Source: Blastomussa wellsi
Taxonomy: Eukaryota; Cnidaria; Anthozoa; Scleractinia; Plerogyridae
Direction of reading: 5' to 3'
Length of the DNA stretch: 64,000 bases
NCBI GenBank assembly: GCA_947652115.1
Contig: OX393563.1
Coordinates: 3,947,516 to 4,011,515, forward strand
The notes beneath the pieces were generated by a model that was given only the letters and a program-made list of their open reading frames with translations, did not search any database and had not been told where the DNA came from. Positions 1 to 11,434 of the stretch are shown here, one piece after another. A program made the translations under genes and the position numbers. Every line of letters begins with the position of its first letter. The stretch's first letter is position 1.

Positions 1-145
1 TAAAAATCAAACTGGTTTGAAAAATTTGGGACCCAAGTTAAAGCACAATGATTCCCTAATTGATCGTTATTTTCATTACTTTTCTACTTGCCAATGCATT
101 GAAATCTTGAGAAAATTCAGTTGGCTTGATTACTTTTGTACACAG

Positions 146-3102
146 ATGTTGCCTTTAGTGATACTACCAGTAATACGACCAACACTTCAACTACAACCCT
201 AACTCCAAGTACAATGCCCACACGTTCAAATGCTACTACAGTAACTTCAGCTGTCCCAACAAGTGGAAATAACAACAGCACTGTTAAGATTCCGCGAAGA
301 GATAACAGTGGTATGCTGGAAAGATCGCTATATGTGGTATGTTACAATCTACATGTAAAACTTCCTAAGTTAACTGCATCATTTCAAACTTGTTACAGTA
401 CTTGCTCTAACTTTTTAGTAAGTTAATTGTTCCAAATTGGTTATTTAAGGGTGACAGTGACGACAGTCAGGAATAACCAAGAACATTTTTGATTTTGTTG
501 CAGAAGTTGAAAAAAAAACAATAAATGTTTTGTTTAGATTTAAGGTAGGAAACAAGCTTGATGTAGGTTGTTTCCACCAACAGCCCTTTTATTGTGAGAA
601 AAAACAAGGAAATTAGTTTGCATGGTAAGAGTCACATACTTGCAAAATTTCAAACACTCCCTGCATTTTCTAACAAAACTGGACAGAGAAGTTTAGGCAC
701 TTTCTATCGACTCAAGAACTTTTTCTTTCATCAGGTAAGGCTCTAGCAAAATCCATCAAACTGAAATAATCAATTTTCAATGACATTGTTTTGCATGCCG
801 TAGGTTTTTGCCACTGATCTGCACTAATATCACTACAACTATGGGTAATTATATAATAACCAAATCAATGCGCGCGCTCTGATTGGTCAATCAGCTATGG
901 TTTATTGTGCCAGTAAACTCATGGAAGAATTCGTAAATCACTCGCCTGCGGCTCGTGATTTACAAATTCTTCTCGTGTTCTGCCAACATCCCGCGTGGTT
1001 TATCAGCTTATAAACCATAGAAACTTGTGGTCTATTGCTTAAATAATATCCAACTGTACCAATGTACATGTATGTGTGCCCAAGACTATAGTTTACAAGA
1101 AGATATGGACTGCTGACCACAAGAGAAAACTTTCATGTCTGACCTTTCCTGTTCACCATGTTTATATTGCCTCTAATTAAATTATCTTTTCAGGCTGTTG
1201 GGATAAGTGCACTTGTTGCAATTTACTTTATAGTCCGCTGGATAAAAACAAAAGGCAGGAGAAAAGCCAAGAAGTAAGTCAGAACACTTTTATTATTCTG
1301 ACATGATATTTCGAGTCACTTTTTGCGATGAACCGAATTACATTTAAAATGTAGAAAACCTTAAAATAATAGTTTACCAAAGGTGGAAAAACATCAAATG
1401 GGTGATACTAAACCAAAAAGGAACAAGGATGGTTAAGGATAGAGAAGACTGAAATGGATTACAAATGACGAGTTTGAAAAATTTAGGTTAACTTTTTCAA
1501 AATGCAAAAACCGTGACTTAGGTCCTTCAATAAGAAGTTTCATCACATGTCAGTCTAAACACCTGGCAGAGTTGAAAACACAATGCATAGTGGAATTTTT
1601 TGTGGCGAACTTCAAGGTGTTTGGAAATGTGATGAAGTACATGTACAGTCGTCAGTGTTTAATATATCATCTCAGTCGAAACTAAAACTGTAGAGAAAAC
1701 AAAGAAATAATTGTAAAAATCTACATGTAAATATGCTAATTAAGATCAGATTTCCAAACCATGCCCACAGTTCTGATTCCTTTGTTTAACTTTATGAATT
1801 ATTGACGAGTGGCAGACCTTGACCTTTGTTCTGCTTCTGACGTCACCAGCTTTGACCAAAATAGGAATCCCATTTACCCCTGTTCTGTGGGAGGGAAAGA
1901 GCTTTCCAATGATACCCAGATGATATTGATTGAGCTAATGGAGCTTGAAATATGCACGAAAATGCTTAGAAATTTCCGCCAAAAACTAGGGAGAAAATTT
2001 CCCTCACTTACCCTTGGCTACTCCGTGTTAAGTATTTCCCATCTCATTGATGCTTTCGTGGCAATTCTTGAACCGAAATCAAGCCTAGTAAAAGGCCAAC
2101 AAAAGCATAAAAAAGATACAAGGAAAGGAGAAAGGAAAAACGAAAAACAAAAATAAATAAATCAAAATGCATAAAGAGGTGGGTCACTTTCTCGAAATTT
2201 TGACTTGTGCGCATGCCCAAGCTAAAATGTTGTTAAATGCAATGCTAGTGAAAAGCCTGGCATGTCTTTATTTTGAAAATGCATTTTAGAGAAATTTGAA
2301 GCATATTTAGCCTATAACTGACTAGAAAATGTTCAAAATGTCTAGTAACGTTTTCAAGAATACGAGCAGGAACTTACTTCGCTCCACACTGAAAAGGTTA
2401 TAACTGTAAAACCTGGACCAATATGTTTTGAATAAGTTTAGTTGCGGATATAGCTACAATGTCTCTGAAAATAATCGCCAATGAGTCAAGAACTCATGGA
2501 TAATCATAAACAAACTTCCAGTTGATCTTCAGTGTAAAATTGACGGAGCACTTCAGCTGAGCTAATTTTTCTCGACCGTAGCAATCAAGTGAACAAGGTT
2601 TCGCTTTTTTTGCTTTCTTGCTTTCTTTGCTCTTCCAGATTGTACTTTTGCTTCTAACCTTACCTATCGTAAAGTCTAAATCTGACTTTTTTGTCTACAT
2701 TTTTTCCATTTAAATAAATAGACTAATTTTTCTCTCATACACACCTCAATGATTTTCCCACGTCAAAAGTGTAAAGGTAGTTGGTTGAAATTCATCAGAT
2801 GATGGAGCGTGAACCAATCAGCTTCAGGGAGCGTTAATGCAAAAGCGGCCTGCCTGGAGTCATTTGCAGTCCGCAGAGCGCCTCTTGACGAGGCCAGATT
2901 TCAATTAGGCCGCGTATATTGATAATAATTTTTATTAAACCCAGCCACACCATCCAACCTGAATACTGATGTCTTCTTTTCTAGGTATGGTGTTATACAC
3001 AGTACAGGAGAGGGAGAACTTCAACCACTAGACAAACACACTGATGATGAAGAAGAAGACATGACACTGTTTCATGTTAAAGACTCAAAACGACCAAAAT
3101 AA
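146..3102 (+). CDS. FAM174: FAM174-family single-pass membrane protein, 3' three exons (gene runs in from the left)
   Basis: Three exons join in frame: 146-336 (acceptor AG at 144-145, donor GT at 337), 1194-1273 (donor GTAAGT at 1274) and 2985-3102 (TAA stop). The first encodes a Ser/Thr/Asn-rich, mucin-like ectodomain. The second encodes a hydrophobic membrane segment (ALVAIYFIVRWIK) followed by a basic stretch. The third encodes an acidic cytoplasmic tail beginning YGV and ending DDEEEDMTLFHV. The order of low-complexity lumenal part, one membrane helix, RR/KK stop-transfer, YGV and an acidic LxPL...D/E tail matches vertebrate FAM174A/B from memory. The signal peptide and start lie outside the window. 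Molecular function is not evident from the sequence. Which vertebrate paralogue is closest cannot be decided here. Confidence 0.82.
924..972. repeat. Imperfect hairpin in FAM174 intron
   Basis: Arms 924-941 and 955-972 are reverse complements with one mismatch in 18, separated by a 13-base loop. The surrounding 840-1020 has the look of a dispersed short element (GCGCGC, then a diverged inverted copy of AACCATAG motifs). No coding potential seen. Confidence 0.6.
1590..1800. repeat. Old dispersed repeat related to 13.86-14.20 kb
   Basis: This intronic stretch shares recognisable blocks with 13860-13970 and 14130-14190: GTTTGGAAATGTGATGAA, TCGAAACTAAAACT, and CAAACCATGCCCACAGTTCT-like text. Here the two blocks are contiguous, whereas in the later copy a 145-bp inverted-repeat element separates them. 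It therefore acts as an empty-site comparison. Confidence 0.5.
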
Positions 3103-3558
3103 AACTTGCAGTCAAATTATTTCTGAGAGATTGCCAGAGAACTGTGCTAGAAGTGCATGTAGTAAAGGACTCTAGGATTTAGACTGTAAAATTTCCAAGT
3201 AATTTTTGTCCCTTTTGAATTATTTAAATGTAATTAGAGATAAATGTATTGCATTTTGAAGGTGTTCTTTTTAATGTTCTGGCACATAGCGTGCTCTCCA
3301 GCATGATGGATTCTGTACCAGTTTGACATTGGCCAAACCATAGTGATAAATTATTGACCATTAGCTGCAAAGGGACCATTTAAACATGTTTAATATAGTA
3401 AACTGAAAAGTTAATAAGTTGCAGTTATTACACAGTGGCAAAAATATGTGAAATTTATTTTCGAGTGTTAAAAGCAACATTCTACATGTGTGAATGAGTG
3501 CAGTAGGTGACAAAAAGATAATGTTGTCTTAAATATATGTGCCTTATTCGATGGTTTA

Positions 3559-3780
3559 CAGTGTGACTACTCTAACCAAGGCCACCCAACAAAACTTTGT
3601 GCAAATTGTTGAATGAAAATTTCTGATGTTATCATTAAATTTCCAGTAAAAAAGCAATCTAAGCAATGTTCACACTGCAGAAGCAAGACATTTAAGACCA
3701 TTTTTAACATTTAACACATTGTAACTTGAACAGCTTGCCCCCAATTTGCTTGTGTGGCCTTGGTTAGAGTGGCTGCACTG
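3559..3780. mobile_element. Tc1/mariner-like MITE with TA target duplication
   Basis: A 222-bp element begins CAGTG and ends CACTG, with TA on both sides (3557-3558 and 3781-3782). Terminal inverted repeats of about 27 bp (left 3559-3585, right 3754-3780) match with a few mismatches around CTCTAACCAAGGCCAC. No ORF inside. CAGT termini with a TA duplication are typical of Tc1/mariner-derived non-autonomous elements. Confidence 0.72.
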
Positions 3781-3948
3781 TAACACTAACTCATCCCCAG
3801 TTGTCTCTTTTGTGAAAGCATAGCAGGTAAGGGGAATGATGGGAAGAATGCATTGCGTCTTGCCATTTCCTTATAGCAGATGACTAGGGACGAGTCATGG
3901 TTTAACATACAATACTTAACAATTATTCCACGAGCGTGCGTTGGAGGT

Positions 3949-3976
3949 CAATGGTATATGAGCTCATATACCATTG
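3949..3976. repeat. Perfect 28-bp palindrome
   Basis: Bases 3949-3976 are self-complementary with no loop, centred on GAGCTC, and flanked by near-matching GAGG/CCTC. It sits in a dispersed-looking segment, 3911-4035. Probably the tip of a foldback element. Confidence 0.7.
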
Positions 3977-4599
3977 CCTCTAAACCAATCAAAACTCGGG
4001 AAATGCAATGTACCATAGCTAGTTTTTAATAATATAATACTCCTGGGTGGAGCAAGGCACTGCAATAGTAAAGTGTTTTGCCCTGAAACAGAATGAAATG
4101 GCCTGGCGGCAGCCTTGAGCCTGAACAACTTGATCATGAGCCCAGGTTGCAAGACATTAGGTCACCACAGTTACCCATAATAAGCATGAGAAAAAGAAAA
4201 CAAAGGTTGCAGTAGCTTTAGTCAAATAATGTCGTCATGCAATAGGCCATATTCATATTCTCAGCATTGGGCTCGAACTAGCTTGAAATGGAGGCCAATA
4301 CAGAGGAATATCATAAAAAAGAGCTTTATGTCATTTGCATTTGAAAAGATACCCTGCATTAGCCTCCATTGCAAGCTAGATCCAGTCAAATACAATGCAA
4401 ACTTCCCCCTGAAGATTGGCATGCATGTAATTGACTAAATAAGCTTCAATTATGGTAATGAGATTACACTGGTCAATAAAATAATGTGGTTTTGGTTTAG
4501 CACAGAATTAAAGCTATACATAACTGCACTGTACGTTGTTGGCCTTGTTTGTTGTCTTCCGTTATATAAAAATAAACAAAGGGAGATGAAAGAAAAACT

Positions 4600-5400
4600 G
4601 GGAGAAACCCCTTCTTTCAAAAAGACATTCATACCCCTCCTAGGAAAAAAAATATTTAAGCCCTGCTTGCGTTTCAAAATTCTTCTCTCAAAAAGACGTC
4701 CAAGCCTCTCCGTTGCAAAAAGATTCAAGTTCCCTCCCTCGTTCCAAAGACACATTCATGCCCCTCCCTCCAAAAAGGTATTCGACCACCTCCATCTTTC
4801 CTAAAAAAAATTCAGGCCCCTCCCTCCTTCCAAAAATATATCCAGGCCCTCCCTCCCTCCAAAAATATATTGAGGTTCCTCCCTCCCTTCAAAAAGATAT
4901 TCAGGTCCCTCCCTCCCTCCAAAAATATATTCAGGCCCCTCCCTCCCTCCAAAAATATATTCAGGTCCCTCCCTCCCTCCAAAATATATTCAGGTCCCTC
5001 CCTCCCTCCAAAAATATATTCAGGTCCCTCCCTCCCTTCAAAAAGATATTCAGGTCCCTCCCTCCCTCCAAAAAATATGTTCAGGTCCCTCCCTCCCTTC
5101 AAAAATATATCCAGGCCCTCCCTCCCCCCAAAATATATCCAGGTCCCTCCCTCCCTCCAAAAATATATTCAGGCCCCTCCCTCCCTCCAAAAATATATTC
5201 AGGCCCCTCCCTCCCTCCAAAAAGATATTCAAGCCACCCTTCCTTGCAAAAGGATATTCAAGCCGCCCCATCCTTTCAAAGAGATATTCAAGCCCCTCCC
5301 TTCAAATAGACACCCAAGCCCTTCCCATTCAAGCCCCTCCTTCAAAAGAGACGTTCATCCCCACACAATCTTTCACTTTCAAGTCCGTCCCTCCCTCAAT
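4600..5400. repeat. Minisatellite, ~30-bp units rich in CCCTCCCTCC
   Basis: About fifteen units of 29-31 bp (AAAAATATATTCAGG followed by CCCTCCCTCC) run from about 4800 to 5235, with degenerate units on both sides. The unit is near 30 bp and lacks stop codons in several frames, so long overlapping open frames appear on both strands. Unit-length changes of one base shift the frame without closing it, which argues that the open frames are a by-product and not a protein. Confidence 0.85.
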
Positions 5401-5697
5401 ATAGCAATTCAAACACATATTCAAGGTGTGCCGACTGGCTTGGGAACCCTTGTGAAAGCCATCAGGTCGTACTACCAGACAAAACTTTCAACTGCCACTC
5501 GCAAGAGATAAGTGAGAGCGCGAAAACTGTGCACGATCCCTTCGCTCTTTCAAAAAGACCCGGGGCGATATAACGAGGCTGAGCAGCTTACCTGAAATCG
5601 CAACGGACGACAATAAAAAACATTAACGACGACGACGAAGGCACAAGGCATGGAACTGGAACGTCCCAAAACTAAAGATTTACACAGGGAGCCAACC

Positions 5698-6065
5698 TGA
5701 AAATTTATTTTTCAAATCGGCACTCTTAATCCTCACGGTATCAACGAACGCTTTTCATTCAACTAATTTATTCCGTTGTTTTCACGTTACCAGGCACCAG
5801 CCAATAGCGAAGCTCCATCTTTCTGTGTATAAGCCACACACGACCCACAATTCCTTGATTCGCTCCGACGAAGGGCTAACGCTCGAAACGTCAGCTCTTG
5901 AATCCCTTTACGGTGGCCAATTGACATTATCAACCCAGTTGAGAATGATGGAATTTACTGCGTGGTTGTAAGGGTGAAATGTGAGAGTGAATGGAATTAT
6001 ATCGTTGTTTTCTCTCTGTGAGGTTTGTAGTGCTGACTGTCGATCATTTTGTTGGGCCCGATGAT
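5698..6065. mobile_element. Penelope-like element fragments in opposed orientation
   Basis: On the plus strand, 5700-5765 encodes the C-terminal tail FIFQIGTLNPHGINERFSFN and stop, matching the end of the longer element at 32.6 kb. It is followed by the same non-coding 3' region, including a CGACGAAGGGCTAACGCTCG motif, to about 5940. From about 5940 to 6065 the sequence matches the internal coding part of that element (33160-33270) in the reverse orientation. The two pieces form an inverted arrangement. Both are truncated. Confidence 0.7.
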
Positions 6066-8000
6066 ATCACTATGATACCATCAGGTATCAACTTGAAAAA
6101 GGCAGGCTTACTTTTTCAAGTTCTGTACTTGTGATTTGGAAAAATTGATGAAAGCTAGTTTACGGTCACCCTCCCCCTGAAACAATTTGCTTGATTGATA
6201 TCCATCTCTTTATGTTCTAGGAGTATTTCCTGTTTGGATGAAATAACCTACTCATAATTTTGTGGCCATTTTACTACAAAAAAGCTGAGAAATGACCGCG
6301 ACAGTGTCCATTTAAAGATATCAATAAAGGCAAGACGGTCTCTTAATTTTTATAGCGGGGCGGAGCGGAGCCCCATAACCAATAACCAATCGCGCATTCG
6401 TTTTTATGGTCGACATGGTCAGTGGCCAGTGACGAAGTCGCACAAAATGGCGGCCATTGGGGTAGCCATGCCTTGTATACCTTGTCAACCTTATCAGCTT
6501 ACATCTTTGGTATTGGACATCCATGTTATGGTCAATTGACAGCTGTCAAATCGAGGTATCCGCTGACAGTATCACATGACCAGATCGCGGGCTCAGCTTT
6601 AGAACTCATCGAGGTAGCGTGTTTTTTTAAGAAGACCACTGACTAGGCATTGATTTTTTCACTGATCGCGGGCTCACGTCCGTTTTTTTCTTCTGACAGC
6701 ATTTTTTAATTGTTTATGGTCATTCTCAGCGAAAATTTCTGCAAATGTTTTTGACGTTTTTAATTCTTATTTATTGCAGAGAAATTAAGAACTAGCAAAA
6801 ATAGGAAGCTCCGCCTTTAGACTTGGCTAAATCTACTCAATCGTCTGCTTTATTGTACCTTGCCAATGTTAAATTCTACCAATAGAAAAACGCGTCTGTT
6901 GATTGACAATGTCATTGTTAGGTCAGAGTAAAAAATAGCCACGCGACATTACATCATCAGCGATTCCGAGAAAGAAGACGGAACTGCGCGCATGTTCTGT
7001 GAATTCAATCTGAATTGAAAAAAGGCCGCGCGTATTAAGGCCTATATTATGTCAAGTGCACGAATAGTGATGGCAGCTGCAGCAAAAATGCTGAAATCTC
7101 AACAGAGGCTGACTGAGCATTTAAAGAACAGATGAACGCAAGATATACCAGGAGTGAACATTCAGCCACACTGAAACTGGCACGATACTTTTAGACCAAT
7201 CGTTGCGCAGATTGAGCATAGTAAGACCAAAACCCAAACCAATTTTTACGACACACCAGTGTAACTGTACATCCAATTGTTTCTTGTTGTAATGACAAAT
7301 CGAACTCACGAAATCTCTGAAACTTGCGTGCGAAATAAGGCACAACCAAAATAACAAAACGCAAATTGGTTTGCGAACGTGCGTCTTTCCATACTTATAT
7401 ATACACCTGTAACATGTAAATTAAAACTTTTTTGCGGTGAGCAAACCAGCGAATTTCCCAGGGAAAGGTCTTTCTCGAAGAGTTTCCAGAGTATTTTTAC
7501 CGTTCATCCATTAATCCTTTTGCGAAGACAAACCCTGTTTTCAGAAGTTTCATTTTCGGCAGAGTTAACCAATAATGAACTTGGCTGCTTTCGACTGATG
7601 AAGAAACAATGATATTGAAACATCGCAGCTCTTTTATTGTTTTCAAATGACGCCTACAAAAACAACACAGGGTCCATTGCAACGAAACGTTTATTGCTAA
7701 TTTATTTATCTTTATTTACAAGCAAATAACTATAAATAACCAAAGCGTATAGCTAAAATGTCAAAGTTCCATGTTTCAAATTCTTAATTTTCTGAAAGCG
7801 TCATCATAGAGTCAATAGCAGCGTTTGATAAATGCGGCCGAACGTTAAAAATAACAACAACAGAAGTGAGAAAAATATACATATATCAATAAGTGTTTCG
7901 TTGGTGCATCTATTTCGGCCCCTAACGATTCACCCCACCCCCCCCCCCCCCCCTCATCTACTGACCATTGCCTACCCTCTTCATATATATACATATATAG

Positions 8001-9170
8001 TATAGTATAGTTGTGTTCGGACTTTCAACTTTATTTCTATTTACTTCTTTTTAAATAGTGACCTCTAAAGTAGTCTTTGCGGCAAAAAGAAATCCATTTT
8101 GAAGTTCAAAGGTCTTAGTAATATCCATTAAGTTCGCTTTTGGCTGCCTGTTGTTATATCACACCGTGCCTTCAAAACGCACGAAATACAGTCTCAGGCC
8201 ACCCAAGTTTCAAAATTTCCCGGGGGGTATGCCCCCGGACCCCCCAAAACGCTAGCACCTCCGGCGGTCGGTCGGTCCGGCTCCTCGTTAGATCGCACCC
8301 TCCCGAAAAAAACCTGCCAACGTGTCTGATTAGACTGCTTTGAGCCTGCTTGAAGTTCTTCGTAGTGTATCTTCACTCGTTCTTACGTGACAGTGGCAAT
8401 TCAGTTTATACCAGGCGAACAAATAAATGTTGTTGTTCAAGGTTGATGAGATGCAAATATCATTATAGATATCACTCGAATATACACTGGCTTTTTTTTG
8501 GTGACTGGGAGAGAATGGGGGGCAATCATGAAATCTTCCATCACCAATATGGGGGATGACAAAACCCCTCTATACTTTAAGAGGGCATAACATAAGGGCT
8601 CCCTTGTCGCAACAAAAATCCTCCGCAACTCCTCCTCCCCCGGCGATAATGACCCGTCCATAACTAACATTGCCCGCGCGCGCAGCAAGATTTTTAGTGT
8701 GTGTGTGTGGGGTAGGGGGAGGGGAGCTGAATCGTGTGAGCCAAAGGGGGAGGAGAAGCTTGGAACCTTTCTTTCTGCATGAAAATAATTAAACAAACAA
8801 AGTTCCAAGATACAAATTAATATAAACGCTTCAAATGCAACTGATGAGTTTTGGCACTTACAAACCAAATGTGTTATGTTCAGGCCCGTAGGCAGTTTTT
8901 TCTTGGGAGGGTGCGATACAATGAGAAGACCGAACGAACGAGCGCCGGAGATTGTCTGAGACTGCATTTCGTGCGTTTTGAAGGCAGTATGATATGAAAA
9001 CAGGCAGCCAAAAGCGAACTTAAAAACGTGGATATTACTCAAACATTTTAAATTCAAAATTGATTTTTTTTGGCGCAAAGACTACTTTACGTATGTATCT
9101 TACAGTTTTAGAGGATAATGTGACTAACAAAAATAGAAATAAAGTTGAAAATTCGAACATAACTATACTA
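8001..9170. mobile_element. Foldback-like element with long inverted arms (unit A)
   Basis: Left arm (about 8001-8330) and right arm (about 8880-9170) are reverse complements over roughly 300 bp, broken by indels. Ends begin TAGTATAG and finish CTATACTA. Blocks such as AAGTTCGCTTTTGGCTGCCTG and GGGAGGGTGCGAT recur inverted. The middle 8340-8880 shows no convincing protein. Open frames crossing it are not preserved between the five copies. Likely a non-autonomous DNA element duplicated with its host unit. Confidence 0.7.
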
Positions 9171-9300
9171 AATTTATTTTTCAAATCTGCACTCTTAATC
9201 CTCACGGTATCAACGAACGCTTTTCATTCAACTAATTTAATCCGTTGTTTTCACGTTACCAGGCACCAGCCAATAGCGAAGCTCCATCTTTCTGTATATA
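9171..9300 (+). mobile_element. Penelope-like element 3' tail fragment (unit A)
   Basis: Encodes the last ~20 residues of the GIY-YIG element (FIFQICTLNPHGINERF, stop) followed by its 3' non-coding stretch. Equivalent fragments stand at 12584-12711, 31048-31113 (shortened) and 40509-40638. Unit E lacks it. It is joined directly to the right arm of the foldback element. Confidence 0.7.
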
Positions 9301-9425
9301 TACTATACTATTTTGTGTTCTTCGTAAAAAAAAGTTGGGTGGAGACAAAAGCCTCCCAGCCCCTCCCCCTGCACGATTCCTGCTACATATTGCAATTTTT
9401 GTGTGTGAAAATGAAAAATAGTTAT

Positions 9426-9940
9426 TTATAGAAGGAAACCTTTCTTCAGTCCGCCGAAAGTGGACTTCTTAGCCCGATGTTTCTTCTCGGTCGATTTTTG
9501 AGTCGCTGTTGGATTTATTTGTGGTTTCTCGACGCCATTTTGCGGACCTGTTGACATGTCTTTAGGAACATCGCTTGAGCTTTCATTTGTATTATGTTTA
9601 TCTTCCACTGGGTCACTCTGCGAGATATAGAAAACAACAAGGAATTAATTGTCAAACGTAATATCTGTGAAAAATGCGCGAACAAGTGCTTCCGAGGCCA
9701 CACGATTGCGTCTTGGGTCTTGGCGCGTTGTAAGAAATTCTATTAAGTCCATTTTATTTTTCAGATTTTCATTCAGATTTGTTTAAGTTTTTGTTGTGTT
9801 TTTTTTGTCGCCGTTACCTCTGTAGCACTGTTTTCTTCCTCTTCATCTGTGCTGGTAAATTTCTTGTAGAGATAAAAGCCTGCTCCTGCAGCTATCCCTA
9901 TACCAACACAAGCCAAGAACAAAGTCTTCAATTTTCCCAT
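9426..9940 (-). CDS. Small single-pass membrane protein, copy A
   Basis: Two exons: 9940-9818 (41 codons, ATG at 9938-9940) and 9617-9426. The 200-bp intron has GT at 9817-9816 and AG at 9619-9618. The 104-residue product starts MGKLKTLFLACVGIGIAAGA, a glycine/alanine-rich membrane helix at about residues 7-25. It continues YKK, then an acidic TDEEEE patch, a polar Ser/Asn/Thr linker, and a basic C-terminus RAKKSTFGGLKKGFLL. The start is chosen because all five copies share this ATG and frame. The helix could be a signal anchor with the tail in the cytosol. Family not recognised. Splice sites, frame and both termini are kept across diverged copies, which supports a real gene. Confidence 0.75.
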
Positions 9941-11434
9941 GCTTTCTGTAGATGAAGTCGCTTTTGTGAAACTTTGCTTTCAAGAAATAAAACCGGTAGA
10001 ATGGAGAATAAATCAGTCTTCGCACTCACAAATATGCTTTGAAGGCAATAAACGTCAGCACTTAGTGATTGTGTCGTCGATATGATGTCGTCTGATTAGA
10101 GATAATTACAAAGCGCGCGGTCACTTATCTTTGCGCTTGCCTTCGATCGCGGCCATTGGGGTATCCATGCCTTCCTTATCAGCTGACATCTTTGGTATTG
10201 GACATCCATGTTATGGTCAATTGACAGCTGTCAAATCGAGGTATCAGCTGACAGTATCACATGACCAGATCGCGGGCTCAGATTTAGAACTCATCGAGGG
10301 AGCGTCTTTTTTTTAAGAAGACCACTGACTAGGCATTGGTTTTTTCATTGATCGCGGGCTCAGGTCCGTTTTTTTTCTTCTGACAGCATTTTTTAATTGT
10401 TTATGGTCATTCTCAGTGAAAATTTCTGCAAATGTTTTTGACGTTTTTAATTATTCTTATTTATTGCAGAGAAATTAAGAACCAGCAAAAATACGAAGCT
10501 CCGCTTTTAGACTTGGCTAAATCTATATATTACTCAATCGTCTGCTTTATTGTACCTTGCCAATGTTAAATTCTACCAATAGAAAAACGCGTCTGTTGAT
10601 TGACAATGTCATTGTTACGTCAGAGTAAAAAATAGCCACGCGACATCAGAACATCAGCGATTCCGAGAAACTCCAGTGAAAGTGTACATCTAATTGTGTC
10701 TTGTTTTGATAACAAATAGGATTCACAAAATCCCTGCAACTTGCGTGCAAAATAAAACAAAACCAAAATAACAAAACGCAACTTGGTTTGCGAACGTGCG
10801 TCTCTCCATACTTATATAGCACCTGTACCATGCAAAATAAAACTTTTTGCGGTGAGCAAACCAGCGAATCTCCCAGGCAGAGATCTTCCTCAAAGAGTTT
10901 CCAGAGTGTTTTTCCCGTTTGTCCATTAATCCTTTTGCGAAGACAAAACCTGTTTTCAGAAGTTTCATTTCGGCAGAGTTAACCAATAATGAACTTGGCT
11001 GCTTTCGACTGATGAGAAAATTAAGACCGGATAAGGAACTATGGTATTGAAACATCGAAGCTATTTTATTGTTTTCAAATGACGCCTAGAAAAACAACAC
11101 AGGGTCCATTGCAACGAAACGTTTATTGCTAATATATTTATCTTTATTTACAAGCAAATAACTATAAATAACCAAAGCGTATAGCTAAAATGTCAAAGTT
11201 CCATGTTTCAAATTCTTAATTTTCTGAAAGCGTCATCATGAAGTAAATAGCAGCGTTTGATAAATGCGGCCGAACGGCACAAATAACAACAACAGAAGTG
11301 AGAAAAATATACATATATCAATAAGTGTTTCGTTGGTGCATCTGTTTCGACCCCTAACGATTCACCCCCCCCCCCCCCCACCCTCATCTACTGACCATTG
11401 CCTAGCCTCTTCTTCAGATATATATATATATATA

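Larger units (their letters stand above)
6065..10149. repeat. Duplicated unit A
   Basis: First copy of the multi-kilobase unit also seen at 10149-14577 (B), 27129-32458 (C), 37271-41850 (D) and 43712-46680 (E). The order inside is: the right part of a 0.4-kb MITE, a segment starting GCGGCCATTGGGG, a segment around TTCGACTGATGA, a poly-C run, a long inverted-repeat element, a Penelope tail, and the small membrane protein gene on the minus strand. At 10149 unit A passes directly into a 5'-truncated unit B with only a few bases of overlap, so A and B are a direct tandem. Confidence 0.8.

Noticed and set aside
1809..2156. 115-residue open frame in the FAM174 intron
   Set aside because: Starts at a non-ATG codon, low-complexity Lys-rich end, no splice signals or known domain; lies beside dispersed repeat sequence.
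4800..5235. Possible CRISPR-like array (regular ~30-bp repeats)
   Set aside because: Units are directly adjacent with no unique spacers; eukaryotic context.
4713..5309. 198-residue PPSLQKYIQ repeat protein
   Set aside because: Product of the minisatellite; other frames and the other strand are equally open and unit lengths vary by single bases.
7121..7612. Open frames with TFANQ and CGEQTSE text recurring in units A-D
   Set aside because: Repeated only because the DNA is duplicated; internal indels break them between copies and no splice structure fits.
8140..8376. 60-67-residue frames repeated in four units (MAACCYITPC, MKIHYEELQ)
   Set aside because: They lie in the left arm of the foldback element; apparent conservation reflects recent duplication.
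8437..9078. 213-residue open frame on the minus strand in unit A
   Set aside because: It crosses the foldback element, is broken or shifted in units B-E, and has no recognisable motif.
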